From: Pseudonocardia sp.
GTDB lineage: Bacteria > Actinomycetota > Actinomycetes > Mycobacteriales > Pseudonocardiaceae
NCBI GenBank assembly: GCA_030453005.1
Contig: JAKDLE010000205.1
Span: forward strand, 1 to 6,007
Direction: 5' to 3'
Length of the DNA stretch: 6,007 nucleotides
The notes beneath the pieces were generated by a model. The model had not been told where the DNA came from, did no database searches, and was given only the letters and a program-made list of their open reading frames with translations. Below are positions 1 to 5,758 of this stretch, in pieces (position 1 is the stretch's first letter; every line of letters starts with the position of its first letter). The translations under genes and the position numbers were made by a program.

Positions 1-28
1 CACCCTTCGACAAGCTCAGGGCGAACGG
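1..28. repeat. Extragenic palindromic repeat-like sequence before lspA
   Basis: The first bases contain a short interrupted inverted repeat: CCCT at 3-6 pairs with AGGG at 18-21, and GA at 9-10 pairs with TC at 16-17. A competing pairing joins TTCG at 6-9 with CGAA at 22-25. From memory, the core TTCGACAAGCTCAGGGCGAA is a recurrent extragenic motif in many high-GC bacterial genomes. Only one copy is present here, so its repeat status cannot be shown from this window. It lies immediately upstream of the lspA ribosome binding site and may mark the junction with a preceding gene. Confidence 0.5.
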
Positions 29-40
29 ATCGGAGTTTAG

Positions 41-547
41 ATGCCGTCTACCAAACCCAACGCGCTGGCGTGGCTGCTCGTGTCGCTGATCATCATCGTT
101 CTCGACCAATGGTCGAAGGCATGGGTGCTCGGCACACTGCCCGAATACACCGCCGTCCCGGTGATCGACGGGTTCTGGAACTGGTATCGCACCTACAACA
201 CCGGCGCGGCGTTCAGTATGGGCACGGCGCTGACCCCGCTGTTCACCCTGATCGCCGTGGTTGTGGTGGGCTGGATCGTCGTCCAGGCGGCGCGGATCGC
301 CACCCGCGGCTGGGCCGCCGCCGTGGGCCTGATCGGCGGAGGGGCGGCCGGCAACCTCGTGGACCGGATCCTCCGGCCGCCGGGAGTGGCCCGCGGCGCC
401 GTCGTGGACTTCATCGACGTGGCCTGGTTCGCCTCGTTCAACATCGCCGACACGGCCCTCACCTGCGGGGTGGCACTCGCGGTCCTGCTGGCCTGGCGTG
501 ATGTGCCGCTACTCCGCCGGACCGGTCCGCGGGACGGCGAGCAGTGA
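41..547 (+). CDS. lspA: Lipoprotein signal peptidase (signal peptidase II)
   Basis: This integral-membrane aspartyl protease cleaves the signal peptide of prolipoproteins just before the lipid-modified cysteine. The 168-residue length is typical of the family, and all conserved boxes are present: D22 in LDQWSK, N53 in YNTGAAFS, N105 and D108 in GNLVDR, VVDFIDV at 121-127, and N134/A136/D137 in FNIAD. D108 and D137 match the known catalytic pair. Four hydrophobic segments are visible at about 8-21, 65-82, 92-104 and 134-152. The ATG has a GGAG five bases upstream (32-35). The gene converges on a minus-strand operon whose two products both look like LspA substrates. Homologues accompany metal-resistance genes in other bacteria (for example the pbr and cad loci), so this could be an accessory copy rather than the housekeeping one. 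The window cannot settle that. The family assignment is secure. Confidence 0.96.
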   Translation: MPSTKPNALAWLLVSLIIIVLDQWSKAWVLGTLPEYTAVPVIDGFWNWYRTYNTGAAFSMGTALTPLFTLIAVVVVGWIVVQAARIATRGWAAAVGLIGGGAAGNLVDRILRPPGVARGAVVDFIDVAWFASFNIADTALTCGVALAVLLAWRDVPLLRRTGPRDGEQ

Positions 548-609
548 ACCGTTCTCATCCCGGCGCCGCACCGACCAGCAGGCCCGGACCGTAGGTCGTC
601 GGGGTCGGG

Positions 610-2079
610 TCAGCCCCGGTAACTGACCGTGCGCATCATGCCGTCCTCCATGTGGTAGTGGTTGTGGCAGTGGAACATCCAGTTCCCGGGGTTGTCCGCG
701 CGCCAGTCGAAGGTCAGCTCTCCGCCGCGGGCCGGAACCGCGGCGGTGTCCTTGATCGGCCCGTTTCCGCCGGCGGTGGACACCCGGAAGTGGTGTCCGT
801 GCAGATGCATGGGGTGCCACTTCATGCTGTCGTTGCGCAACGTGAACCGCACCCATTCGCCCCCGTCGACGAAGAACGGTTCCATCGGGTCGAGGCCGTC
901 GGCGACGATGTCGGTGCCGGACAGGGTCAGCGCGAAGGTCCGGTCCGGCGCACCGCTCGCCGGGGTCTCCGGCTCGCCTGCGTTGACGAGGTCGTCGTAG
1001 GACAGGAGCCGCCCGTCGAGTTCGCTCGGGCGCAGGTCGGCGGGTGGTGTTGCGGACCCGGCCGCATCCAGGTAGCGCAGGATCGCGCGGCCGTGTCCTG
1101 TTCGTCCCTCCGGCAGCACGCCCACCTGCCAGGCGCCCGGGGCGTCGGCGTCGACGAGCACGTCGTAGCGCTCGCCCATCCCGAGGCGGAGGGCATCCAC
1201 CGCGACATGCTGCACGGGCATCCCGTCGGCGTGGGTCACGGTCAACCGGTGGCCGCCGATCGCGAGGCGGAACCCGGTGTCGGCGGCCGCGTTGATCACC
1301 TGCAGACGTATCCGGTCGCCCCGGCGGACCTCCATCGTGAACGGATCGGCCGGGGGCCGGGTGTTGACGAGGGTGAGCGGGTAGAAGCGGCCCCCGAAGG
1401 AGACGCGGTCGCGCGGATCGATCGGAGCGGCGGTCTCGGCCGGGTCGTGGTCGCCGTGGCCGGTCGAACTCTCGGGACTGTCGTCGAGGCCGTCGCGCCA
1501 GTCGTCCAACAGCAGCGTGTACTCGCGGTCATAGGACATCTCCTCGCGGCGCGGCTCCACGATCAGGGCACCGTAGAGACCCCGATCGAGCTGATGCCCG
1601 ACGTGCGCGTGGTACCAGTGCGTCCCCGGCTCGGGCACGACGAACTCGTAGTCGAACCCCGTACCCGGTTCCACGGGGGCCTGCGTCAGGAAGGGGGCCC
1701 CGTCCATCGCGTTGACCAGCGAGATGCCGTGCCAGTGCACCGTCGTCGGATCGGTCAGCCCGTTGCGCAACGGGGCCCGCAGGGTCTCTCCTTCCCGGAT
1801 CCTGATCTCCGGCCCGGGCACGCCCCCGTTGTAGCCCCAGGTCTGCACGGATGTGCCGCCGAGGTCGAGTTGGACCGGCGCGGCGTCCAGGCCGATCGCG
1901 CGGACCCCGGGGGTCCGCCCGGGGATGGTGCCGGCACATGCGCCCAACGCGAGGAGCCCGGCGCCCGCGCCGGCCATCGTCAGGACCCTTCTCCGTGTCC
2001 AGCCGGCGGGGCGCGTGTCCCGAGCGTCGCCGAGCACGTGTCGGCCGGGATCACGGGACGGCCGGGTCTCGGCCGTCAT
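610..2079 (-). CDS. mmcO: Tat-exported lipoprotein multicopper oxidase, MmcO-like
   Basis: This 489-residue laccase-type enzyme probably oxidises Cu(I), and perhaps Fe(II) or phenols, with O2 at the outer face of the membrane. All four copper motifs are intact: HWHG at 115-118, HWYHAH at 154-159, HPMHLHGH at 422-429, and HCHNHYHMEDGM at 470-481. The type 1 copper ligands are H422, C471, H476 and M481. A twin-arginine motif (TRRRVL, 28-33) precedes a hydrophobic stretch and a lipobox L45-G46-A47-C48, so it should be exported folded and lipid-anchored. M. tuberculosis MmcO has the same layout, and stretches such as the INAAADTGFR region (262-271) and DNPGNWMFHCH (462-472) resemble it from memory. 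A His/Asp-rich linker (GHGDHD, 207-212) joins the first two domains. The start is chosen because its ATG overlaps the upstream TGA (ATGA) and lies just before the Tat signal. The frame stays open further upstream, but that part is arginine-rich shadow sequence of the previous gene. Confidence 0.93.
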   Translation of the reverse strand: MTAETRPSRDPGRHVLGDARDTRPAGWTRRRVLTMAGAGAGLLALGACAGTIPGRTPGVRAIGLDAAPVQLDLGGTSVQTWGYNGGVPGPEIRIREGETLRAPLRNGLTDPTTVHWHGISLVNAMDGAPFLTQAPVEPGTGFDYEFVVPEPGTHWYHAHVGHQLDRGLYGALIVEPRREEMSYDREYTLLLDDWRDGLDDSPESSTGHGDHDPAETAAPIDPRDRVSFGGRFYPLTLVNTRPPADPFTMEVRRGDRIRLQVINAAADTGFRLAIGGHRLTVTHADGMPVQHVAVDALRLGMGERYDVLVDADAPGAWQVGVLPEGRTGHGRAILRYLDAAGSATPPADLRPSELDGRLLSYDDLVNAGEPETPASGAPDRTFALTLSGTDIVADGLDPMEPFFVDGGEWVRFTLRNDSMKWHPMHLHGHHFRVSTAGGNGPIKDTAAVPARGGELTFDWRADNPGNWMFHCHNHYHMEDGMMRTVSYRG

Positions 2080-2717
2080 CCCGGTCCGACCATGATCTCG
2101 GCACCGCCGACCACCCGGCGGGGAGGCTCGAACAGCGCCTCCTCGACGGTGACCGGGGTCGTCATGCCCGGCGCGGTATGCGGAGTCCCCCGGACGTCGG
2201 CAACGCCGACCACGGTGTCGTCGGGGAACCTGATCCAGCCGATCCGGTCGTCGTTCTCCCCGGCGGCCGCCGCCGTGTAGAGGCCGGTCGGTTCCTCCCC
2301 CTGCACAGCGACGAACGACCACTCGGCGCCGTCGGCGGACGTGACTCCGCCGTGGACGACGCGGCCATGGATTCCTCCGACCAAGGTCGATCCGTCGGCC
2401 GCTCGAAGGTCGAGCAGCCCCCCGGTCCCATCGCCGTCGTACCAGACACCCAGCTCGATTCCGTCGCTCACGAAGCCGGTCGCTCGACCGTCGTGCACGG
2501 CGACGGCAACAGCGATGATGCCGTCGGCGGAGCGGCCGACGAACGTCGTATCCGGCTTCGCTTCGGACGTCGAGCCCGACGTCGGTGCGGCAGCGACAAC
2601 CGTGCCGTCGATCGGGTCAGGACCGCCGCACCCTGCAGCGATCGTCACAGCGGCCGACACCAGGACCGCTCGGGATGCGACGGCGACCGTTTCATGCACG
2701 CGCGGGCGTTGCCACAT
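2076..2717 (-). CDS. Predicted secreted lipoprotein co-transcribed with the multicopper oxidase
   Basis: This is a 213-residue protein with a short positive N-terminus, a hydrophobic stretch (about 12-28) and a candidate lipobox A27-A28-G29-C30. Alanine at -3 is less usual than leucine. A Ser/Thr/Ala/Pro-rich linker (about 31-57) follows. The remaining 155 residues are rich in Gly, Val and Asp and look all-beta, with patches such as GIIAVAVAVHDGRATGFVSDG (split here at 66-86), GLYTA and IGWIRFPDDTVVG. These resemble a domain found in actinobacterial surface lipoproteins, as I recall, but I know of no assigned function. There are no His/Met/Cys clusters that would suggest a copper chaperone. 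A strong GGAGGGG at 2720-2726 supports the chosen ATG. Its stop overlaps the oxidase start by four bases, so translation is probably coupled, and a role beside the oxidase at the membrane is inferred from that alone. It is a likely substrate for the neighbouring LspA. Confidence 0.85.
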   Translation of the reverse strand: MWQRPRVHETVAVASRAVLVSAAVTIAAGCGGPDPIDGTVVAAAPTSGSTSEAKPDTTFVGRSADGIIAVAVAVHDGRATGFVSDGIELGVWYDGDGTGGLLDLRAADGSTLVGGIHGRVVHGGVTSADGAEWSFVAVQGEEPTGLYTAAAAGENDDRIGWIRFPDDTVVGVADVRGTPHTAPGMTTPVTVEEALFEPPRRVVGGAEIMVGPG

Positions 2718-2719
2718 TG

Positions 2720-2726
2720 CCCCTCC
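2720..2726 (-). promoter_or_regulatory. Strong ribosome binding site of the lipoprotein gene
   Basis: The minus strand reads GGAGGGG two bases before the ATG at 2717, with the GGAGG core four bases further out. It is the best Shine-Dalgarno match in this part of the window and fixes the operon's first start codon. By contrast, the oxidase start depends on the ATGA overlap and has only a weak purine run before it. Confidence 0.75.
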
Positions 2727-2790
2727 GAGTGACGCGACTGGTGCTCATGAACTCGCCGCACGCCCGACTTTTGTCACTGCTCTGTACGGG

Positions 2791-2810
2791 CCGGGCTGAT
2801 CGACGCCCGG
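2791..2810 (-). terminator. Weak hairpin between the VOC-ankyrin gene and the lipoprotein operon
   Basis: CCGGGC (2791-2796) and GCCCGG (2805-2810) form a 6-bp perfect stem around an 8-base loop, 24 bases past the stop of the upstream minus-strand gene. No run of T follows it on the minus strand. It could slow or end read-through into the lipoprotein-oxidase operon, but stems this short are common in GC-rich DNA. I see no convincing -35/-10 pair and no obvious copper-repressor palindrome in the 117-base gap. Confidence 0.3.
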
Positions 2811-2834
2811 TCACCCGTCCAGCCGTGTAGGCGT

Positions 2835-4091
2835 TCAGGCCCGGGGGTCGATCTCCTCCGCGGATCTGCCGCCGCGGGCCTGCAGCCAAGCGACGAGGTC
2901 GGTGGCCTCCCGTCGTCGGGCGGCGTCGAGCGGCGTGAGACGTTCCCAGTCGGGGATCCAGTTGAGGTCGGCGCCTCGGGCGACGAGATACTCGGCGCAG
3001 TTCCGACGGCCACCGTGACAGGCGCCCCAGAACGCGCGGTTCGTCTCCTCAGCCGCAGGACCAGGTGCGGCGCCGAACGCGGCTTCGACCCGATCGATCA
3101 GCCCGAGTGTCGCGCAGTCGATGAGTGTCGTGCGGGCGCCTCGCTCGACCAGTCTCAGTCCGGCTTCCCAGTTCCCGAACGCCCGCGCATCTGCCAAGGG
3201 AGTGCCGCCGGCGATGACCGCACCCGGCGCGTCGATGTCGGCGCCGAAGTCGAGGAGGGCGTCGAGTACCGCGACGTCGTTGGAGCTCGCCGCCCAGTGG
3301 AGCGGGGTCTCCTCGTGCGGGCCGCGGAAGCGGGCGTTGACATCCGCCCCGGCTTCGACGAGCGCGCGCACGACGTCGGCGCCGTGGGGGAAGTGCCCGG
3401 GCCAGTCGGTGACCACGTGCAGCAGTGTCCGGGACATGCCGTTCGGCTCGTCGTCGCCGAGTCGGGCGGTTGCCAGGTTCTGGTGCTCGGACAGCAGTTC
3501 GCGCAGTCGAGGAACGTCACCGGCGTGGATCGCCTGCACCGCGGCGACCGCCACGGGATCGCTTGTGCCCAGCGCGGCGGTGGCCTGGCCGTCGGGAGAG
3601 GCGGTCGAGGTGTTGCCCCCGATCCGCAGCCGGTTTCCGCTCGGGTCGGTCACGTTGAACTCGGTCATGCCCCACGGCTCGATCTTCAGGTTCGACACGG
3701 GAAGTCGAGCCGCCTGCCAGCGCGCATGCCAGGCATCCGGTTCTTCGACGTGCAGGTAGCACGCCGTCGGATTGGACGCGACCTCCAGATCGGGGCGAAG
3801 GTCCAGGTGTGCGAGCTCTGCGCCGTTGACGAGCACGAACGCGTACCCGGTGTCGAACAGCTCCACGGTGACACCGGCACGTGTCCAGAACTCGCGGGCC
3901 TCGGTCATGTCGCGCACCGGGAAGATCGGTGTCAACGACGGTCGGGCGTGCGTGTGCGCGGACATCCACTCGACGCATCCGCTGCAGATCGCGACGTCCG
4001 GGCGGCAGGCCATCCGGGTGAGCTCCGGCTCCGTGCGTGGCTCGCCGCAGCAGGCACACGCCAACGACGTCACATCGTCGATCTCGGTCAT
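2835..4091 (-). CDS. Zinc-ribbon / VOC (glyoxalase-like) / ankyrin-repeat fusion protein
   Basis: This is a 418-residue protein of unknown function with three visible parts. Residues 10-42 hold C12-x2-C15 and C36-x2-C39, the latter inside VAICSGCVEW, which resembles the ClpX-type four-cysteine zinc finger. C14 and C29 are extra cysteines. Residues 53-158 form a VOC domain of the bleomycin-resistance/glyoxalase type: PVRDMTEAREFW at 58-69, CYLHVEEPDAWHARW at 111-125, and WGMTEFNVTDPSGNRLRIGG at 140-159. Residues 178-407 are ankyrin-like, best seen at 261-290 (TPLHWAASS and LLDFGADID), with weaker repeats at about 221-254, 296-320, 350-378 and 385-407. There is no signal peptide or membrane segment, so it is presumably cytoplasmic. 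A GAGGAGG seven bases before the ATG fixes the start. Open frame beyond that start lies antisense to the next gene. It might bind a small hydrophobic or metal-bound ligand and a protein partner, but that is inference. Confidence 0.88.
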   Translation of the reverse strand: MTEIDDVTSLACACCGEPRTEPELTRMACRPDVAICSGCVEWMSAHTHARPSLTPIFPVRDMTEAREFWTRAGVTVELFDTGYAFVLVNGAELAHLDLRPDLEVASNPTACYLHVEEPDAWHARWQAARLPVSNLKIEPWGMTEFNVTDPSGNRLRIGGNTSTASPDGQATAALGTSDPVAVAAVQAIHAGDVPRLRELLSEHQNLATARLGDDEPNGMSRTLLHVVTDWPGHFPHGADVVRALVEAGADVNARFRGPHEETPLHWAASSNDVAVLDALLDFGADIDAPGAVIAGGTPLADARAFGNWEAGLRLVERGARTTLIDCATLGLIDRVEAAFGAAPGPAAEETNRAFWGACHGGRRNCAEYLVARGADLNWIPDWERLTPLDAARRREATDLVAWLQARGGRSAEEIDPRA

Positions 4092-4098
4092 CGTGCAG

Positions 4099-4105
4099 CC
4101 TCCTC
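4099..4105 (-). promoter_or_regulatory. Ribosome binding site of the VOC-ankyrin gene
   Basis: The minus strand reads GAGGAGG seven bases before the ATG at 4091. This near-perfect Shine-Dalgarno site decides the start against the open frame that continues to about 4700. The resulting N-terminus places the first cysteine pair at residues 12-15. Confidence 0.8.
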
Positions 4106-4117
4106 GTGACGTGGTGG

Positions 4118-4123
4118 AGGCTA
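4118..4123 (-). promoter_or_regulatory. Possible -10 element for the VOC-ankyrin gene
   Basis: The minus strand reads TAGCCT here, matching the loose TANNNT pattern of actinobacterial -10 boxes, 26 bases before the start codon. No good -35 lies 16-18 bases further upstream; TTCCAG is the best there. A better -35-like CTGACA is 25 bases away, which is too far. Treat this as a candidate only. Confidence 0.25.
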
Positions 4124-4402
4124 GCGATTCCGGCGGCTCCCTGGAACATGTCAGATGCGACTGCCGGCGAGGTGCATGGGCACCGCTTAGCGGGTGTGGC
4201 TCTCGACTCTGCCCGACGCCCGCACCCGCCGGCGAAGGGCCGGTCGCCCAGCCCGATCCGAGTGAGACCGCCGGCCGCATCGCCGCTGAAGTAACGACGG
4301 CTCTTCGGCGGTCACACGTCGATCGGTCGAGCGTCCCGGGTCCTTCGGGCTCGCCACGGGCGCCGGGCGACCCGAGTCGCGCCCCACCGCGGCCGGCGGG
4401 GC

Positions 4403-4423
4403 CGCCCGACGCACCGTCGGGTG
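4403..4423 (+). promoter_or_regulatory. Hairpin in the leader of the DUF932 gene
   Basis: CCCGACG (4405-4411) and CGTCGGG (4415-4421) pair perfectly across a three-base CAC loop. One G-T pair and one C-G pair extend the stem to nine pairs (4403-4411 with 4415-4423). TTTT follows at 4434-4437 and the ATG is 26 bases beyond the hairpin. It could act as an attenuator or shape access to the ribosome binding site. The T run is too far from the stem for a standard terminator, and short GC hairpins arise by chance in this DNA. Confidence 0.35.
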
Positions 4424-4449
4424 CACCTCGGATCTTTTCGGAGCGCACC

Positions 4450-5598
4450 ATGACCAGTACCGACACCTTCCTGACCACCCGCAATGCGACCGTCGCCGAT
4501 CTGGTGGCGCTGCTACAGGCACAGCACGTCGCGAAGCTCGACGTCGTCACGCCGGCCCGGCATCTGGCGGCCGATCGCGGCCGGCTGCGCCTGATCGGTG
4601 TCGGTGAGCCCCGCCTCACCCCGGACGGAGTCTCGGTGGCGGAGACCCTGCTGCAGCCAACAGTGATCGCCGACGCCGGGATCGCCGAGAAGCTCGGCAT
4701 CCCCCTGCCGTACCTACGGCGGCTGCGCGCGGAGCAGATCGGCCTCTACGACGCGAACGTCAACACCTGGCTCGGTGACGAGCCGGATCGCCGCTTCCTC
4801 GTCCGTGGCCTGCACGATGCGGGCGGCGGCGTCGGCATCGCCCGGGCGCTGCTGAGCGACTCCTACCGGGTGGTCGACAACCTCGACGTTCTCATGGCGG
4901 TGCTGGACGGCGTCCGCACCGCCGGAGTGCAGGTCGACATCGCCGGTTGTGACCTGACCGAGCGTCGCATGTACGTGAAGGTTCGTGCCCCGCAGGTCGC
5001 CGAGTACGCCCCCGACCTGTTGGCCGGGTACCGCTCCCCGTTCACCGGGGCGCGCGGGGCGGACAACCCGGTGGTGTTCGCCGGGTTCGTGGTGTCGAAC
5101 TCCGAGACCGGGCACGGCTCGTTCTCGCTGACCCCGCAGCTGACCGTCCAGGTCTGCGACAACGGCATGACGATTACGAAGGACGCGGTCCGCGAGGTCC
5201 ACCTCGGCGGCCGGCTCGCGGAGGGGGTGGTGCGCTGGTCATCCGACACCCAGGACGCTGTGCTCGATCTGGTCGTCAAGCAGGCCCGCGACGCCGTGGC
5301 CACGTTCCTGGACCACGGCTACGTCCGGGCGAAGCTCGCCGAGATCACCCGCCACGCCCGCGTCGCGATCACCGACCCGGCCGCGACGTTGGAGCACGTC
5401 GGGAAGGCGCTGCGGTTCACCGCTGAGCAGCAGGCCACGATCCTGGCCCACTTCATCCGGGGCTCCGACATCACCTCCGGCGGGGTGCTGCATGCGGTGA
5501 CGTCGGCCGCGCAGACCCTCGCCGACGCCGACGCCGCGCATGACCTGGAGCGCCACGGGCTGCGTGCGATGGCCCTGGCCGCCGCTCACGCCGCATAG
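4450..5598 (+). CDS. DUF932 (phage/plasmid-like) protein
   Basis: This 382-residue cytoplasmic protein belongs to DUF932, a family widespread on plasmids, integrative elements and phages, with no settled biochemical role. Family-like segments are RALLSDSYRVVDNLDVL (132-148), the VVFAGFVVSNSE region (208-219), and LTVQVCDNGMTI (231-242), the counterpart of the usual CTNGM box. The C-terminal part (about 265-380) is helical and Ala-rich. There is no signal peptide and no membrane span. The length fits the longer actinobacterial members. GGAG lies eight bases before the chosen ATG. The frame is open back to 3772, but that part overlaps the VOC-ankyrin gene antisense and is low-complexity. The gene is followed by a strong hairpin and a start-like remnant, which suggests it was part of a longer mobile-element gene string. 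Some literature treats relatives as recombination or DNA-metabolism accessories, but this sequence does not show that. Confidence 0.87.
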   Translation: MTSTDTFLTTRNATVADLVALLQAQHVAKLDVVTPARHLAADRGRLRLIGVGEPRLTPDGVSVAETLLQPTVIADAGIAEKLGIPLPYLRRLRAEQIGLYDANVNTWLGDEPDRRFLVRGLHDAGGGVGIARALLSDSYRVVDNLDVLMAVLDGVRTAGVQVDIAGCDLTERRMYVKVRAPQVAEYAPDLLAGYRSPFTGARGADNPVVFAGFVVSNSETGHGSFSLTPQLTVQVCDNGMTITKDAVREVHLGGRLAEGVVRWSSDTQDAVLDLVVKQARDAVATFLDHGYVRAKLAEITRHARVAITDPAATLEHVGKALRFTAEQQATILAHFIRGSDITSGGVLHAVTSAAQTLADADAAHDLERHGLRAMALAAAHAA

Positions 5599-5618
5599 CC
5601 ACGCTCCGACCACATTGC

Positions 5619-5653
5619 AGGCCGGGCCCGGGCGAGTCCGCCGGGCCCGGCCT
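5619..5653 (+). terminator. Perfect 13-bp GC hairpin after the DUF932 gene
   Basis: AGGCCGGGCCCGG (5619-5631) and CCGGGCCCGGCCT (5641-5653) are exact inverse complements around a nine-base loop, starting 21 bases after the stop codon. Each arm contains the 10-bp palindrome CCGGGCCCGG, so cruciform or dimer forms are also possible. There is no T run, but actinobacterial terminators often lack one. The next start codon is only 37 bases downstream, so partial termination or mRNA processing between two genes is also possible. Confidence 0.7.
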
Positions 5654-5689
5654 CGCCTCGCCAGCTTCCTCTCCGAGAAGGACCACGCC

Positions 5690-5737
5690 ATGACCTGCGT
5701 TCCGCGTAATTCAGGTGGCCTAGAGGCCATGATCTAG
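5690..5737 (+). pseudogene. Probable remnant: start of a gene cut off after a few codons
   Basis: ATG at 5690 follows a good Shine-Dalgarno (AGAAGGA, 5676-5682) at seven-base spacing, yet the frame ends after 15 codons (MTCVPRNSGGLEAMI). The initiation region looks like that of a real gene, while the sequence beyond about 5705 turns less GC-rich and palindromic. The simplest reading is that an insertion or deletion joined the first codons of a mobile-element gene to the end of an insertion sequence. It could instead be a genuine tiny peptide or chance. Confidence 0.45.
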
Positions 5738-5746
5738 GGCATGACC
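5716..5746. repeat. Overlapping palindromes near a likely insertion-sequence end
   Basis: TGGCC (5716-5720) and GGCCA (5725-5729) form a 5-bp stem around TAGA. Overlapping this, 5725-5746 is an imperfect 22-bp palindrome centred on CTAG (5734-5737), with CATG on one side (5728-5731) and CATG on the other (5740-5743); 8 of 11 positions pair. The site lies between the truncated reading frame and the transposase-like gene. This position suits a terminal or recombinase-binding sequence, but no matching partner is inside the window. Confidence 0.4.
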
Positions 5747-5758
5747 TGGGGATACGCG

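Larger units (their letters stand above)
4092..4449. other. Gene-free divergent intergenic region (358 bases)
   Basis: No credible coding sequence or RNA gene is seen between the divergent VOC-ankyrin and DUF932 genes. Frames that stay open here are Arg/Pro/Ser-rich and run in from neighbouring genes. The region holds the two ribosome binding sites, a candidate minus-strand -10, a small GGTGC/GCACC hairpin at 4171-4184, and a stronger hairpin at 4403-4423 near the DUF932 start. The length is generous for this compact window and would allow a regulator site or a long untranslated leader. Confidence 0.6.

Noticed and set aside
571..609. CCGACC/GGTCGG pairing between the convergent lspA and oxidase genes as a terminator
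   Set aside because: It has six pairs across a loop of about 27 bases and no T run; too weak to call.
652..2280. Long plus-strand open frame opposite the oxidase operon (542 codons)
   Set aside because: It is antisense to a gene with all copper motifs intact. Its translation is Val/Gly/Arg/Pro-rich with no recognisable domain, as expected for a shadow in GC-rich DNA.
2080..2322. N-terminal extension of the oxidase frame
   Set aside because: The extra 81 residues are Arg-rich and overlap the lipoprotein gene out of frame. The ATGA-coupled start at 2079 sits just before a normal Tat signal.
2692..2748. Small minus-strand frame (18 codons) overlapping the lipoprotein start, considered as a leader peptide
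   Set aside because: It has no clear ribosome binding site and no run of regulatory codons, and it is no longer than chance frames in this DNA.
4171..4184. GGTGC-ATGG-GCACC hairpin
   Set aside because: The stem is only five pairs with nothing beside it that gives it a role; chance is likely.
3772..4449. N-terminal extension of the DUF932 frame
   Set aside because: It crosses the VOC-ankyrin gene antisense and is low-complexity. The ATG at 4450 has a GGAG at good spacing and begins the family-like sequence.
4092..4700. N-terminal extension of the VOC-ankyrin frame
   Set aside because: It lies antisense to the DUF932 gene and is Arg/Ser/Pro-rich. The GAGGAGG before 4091 marks the real start.
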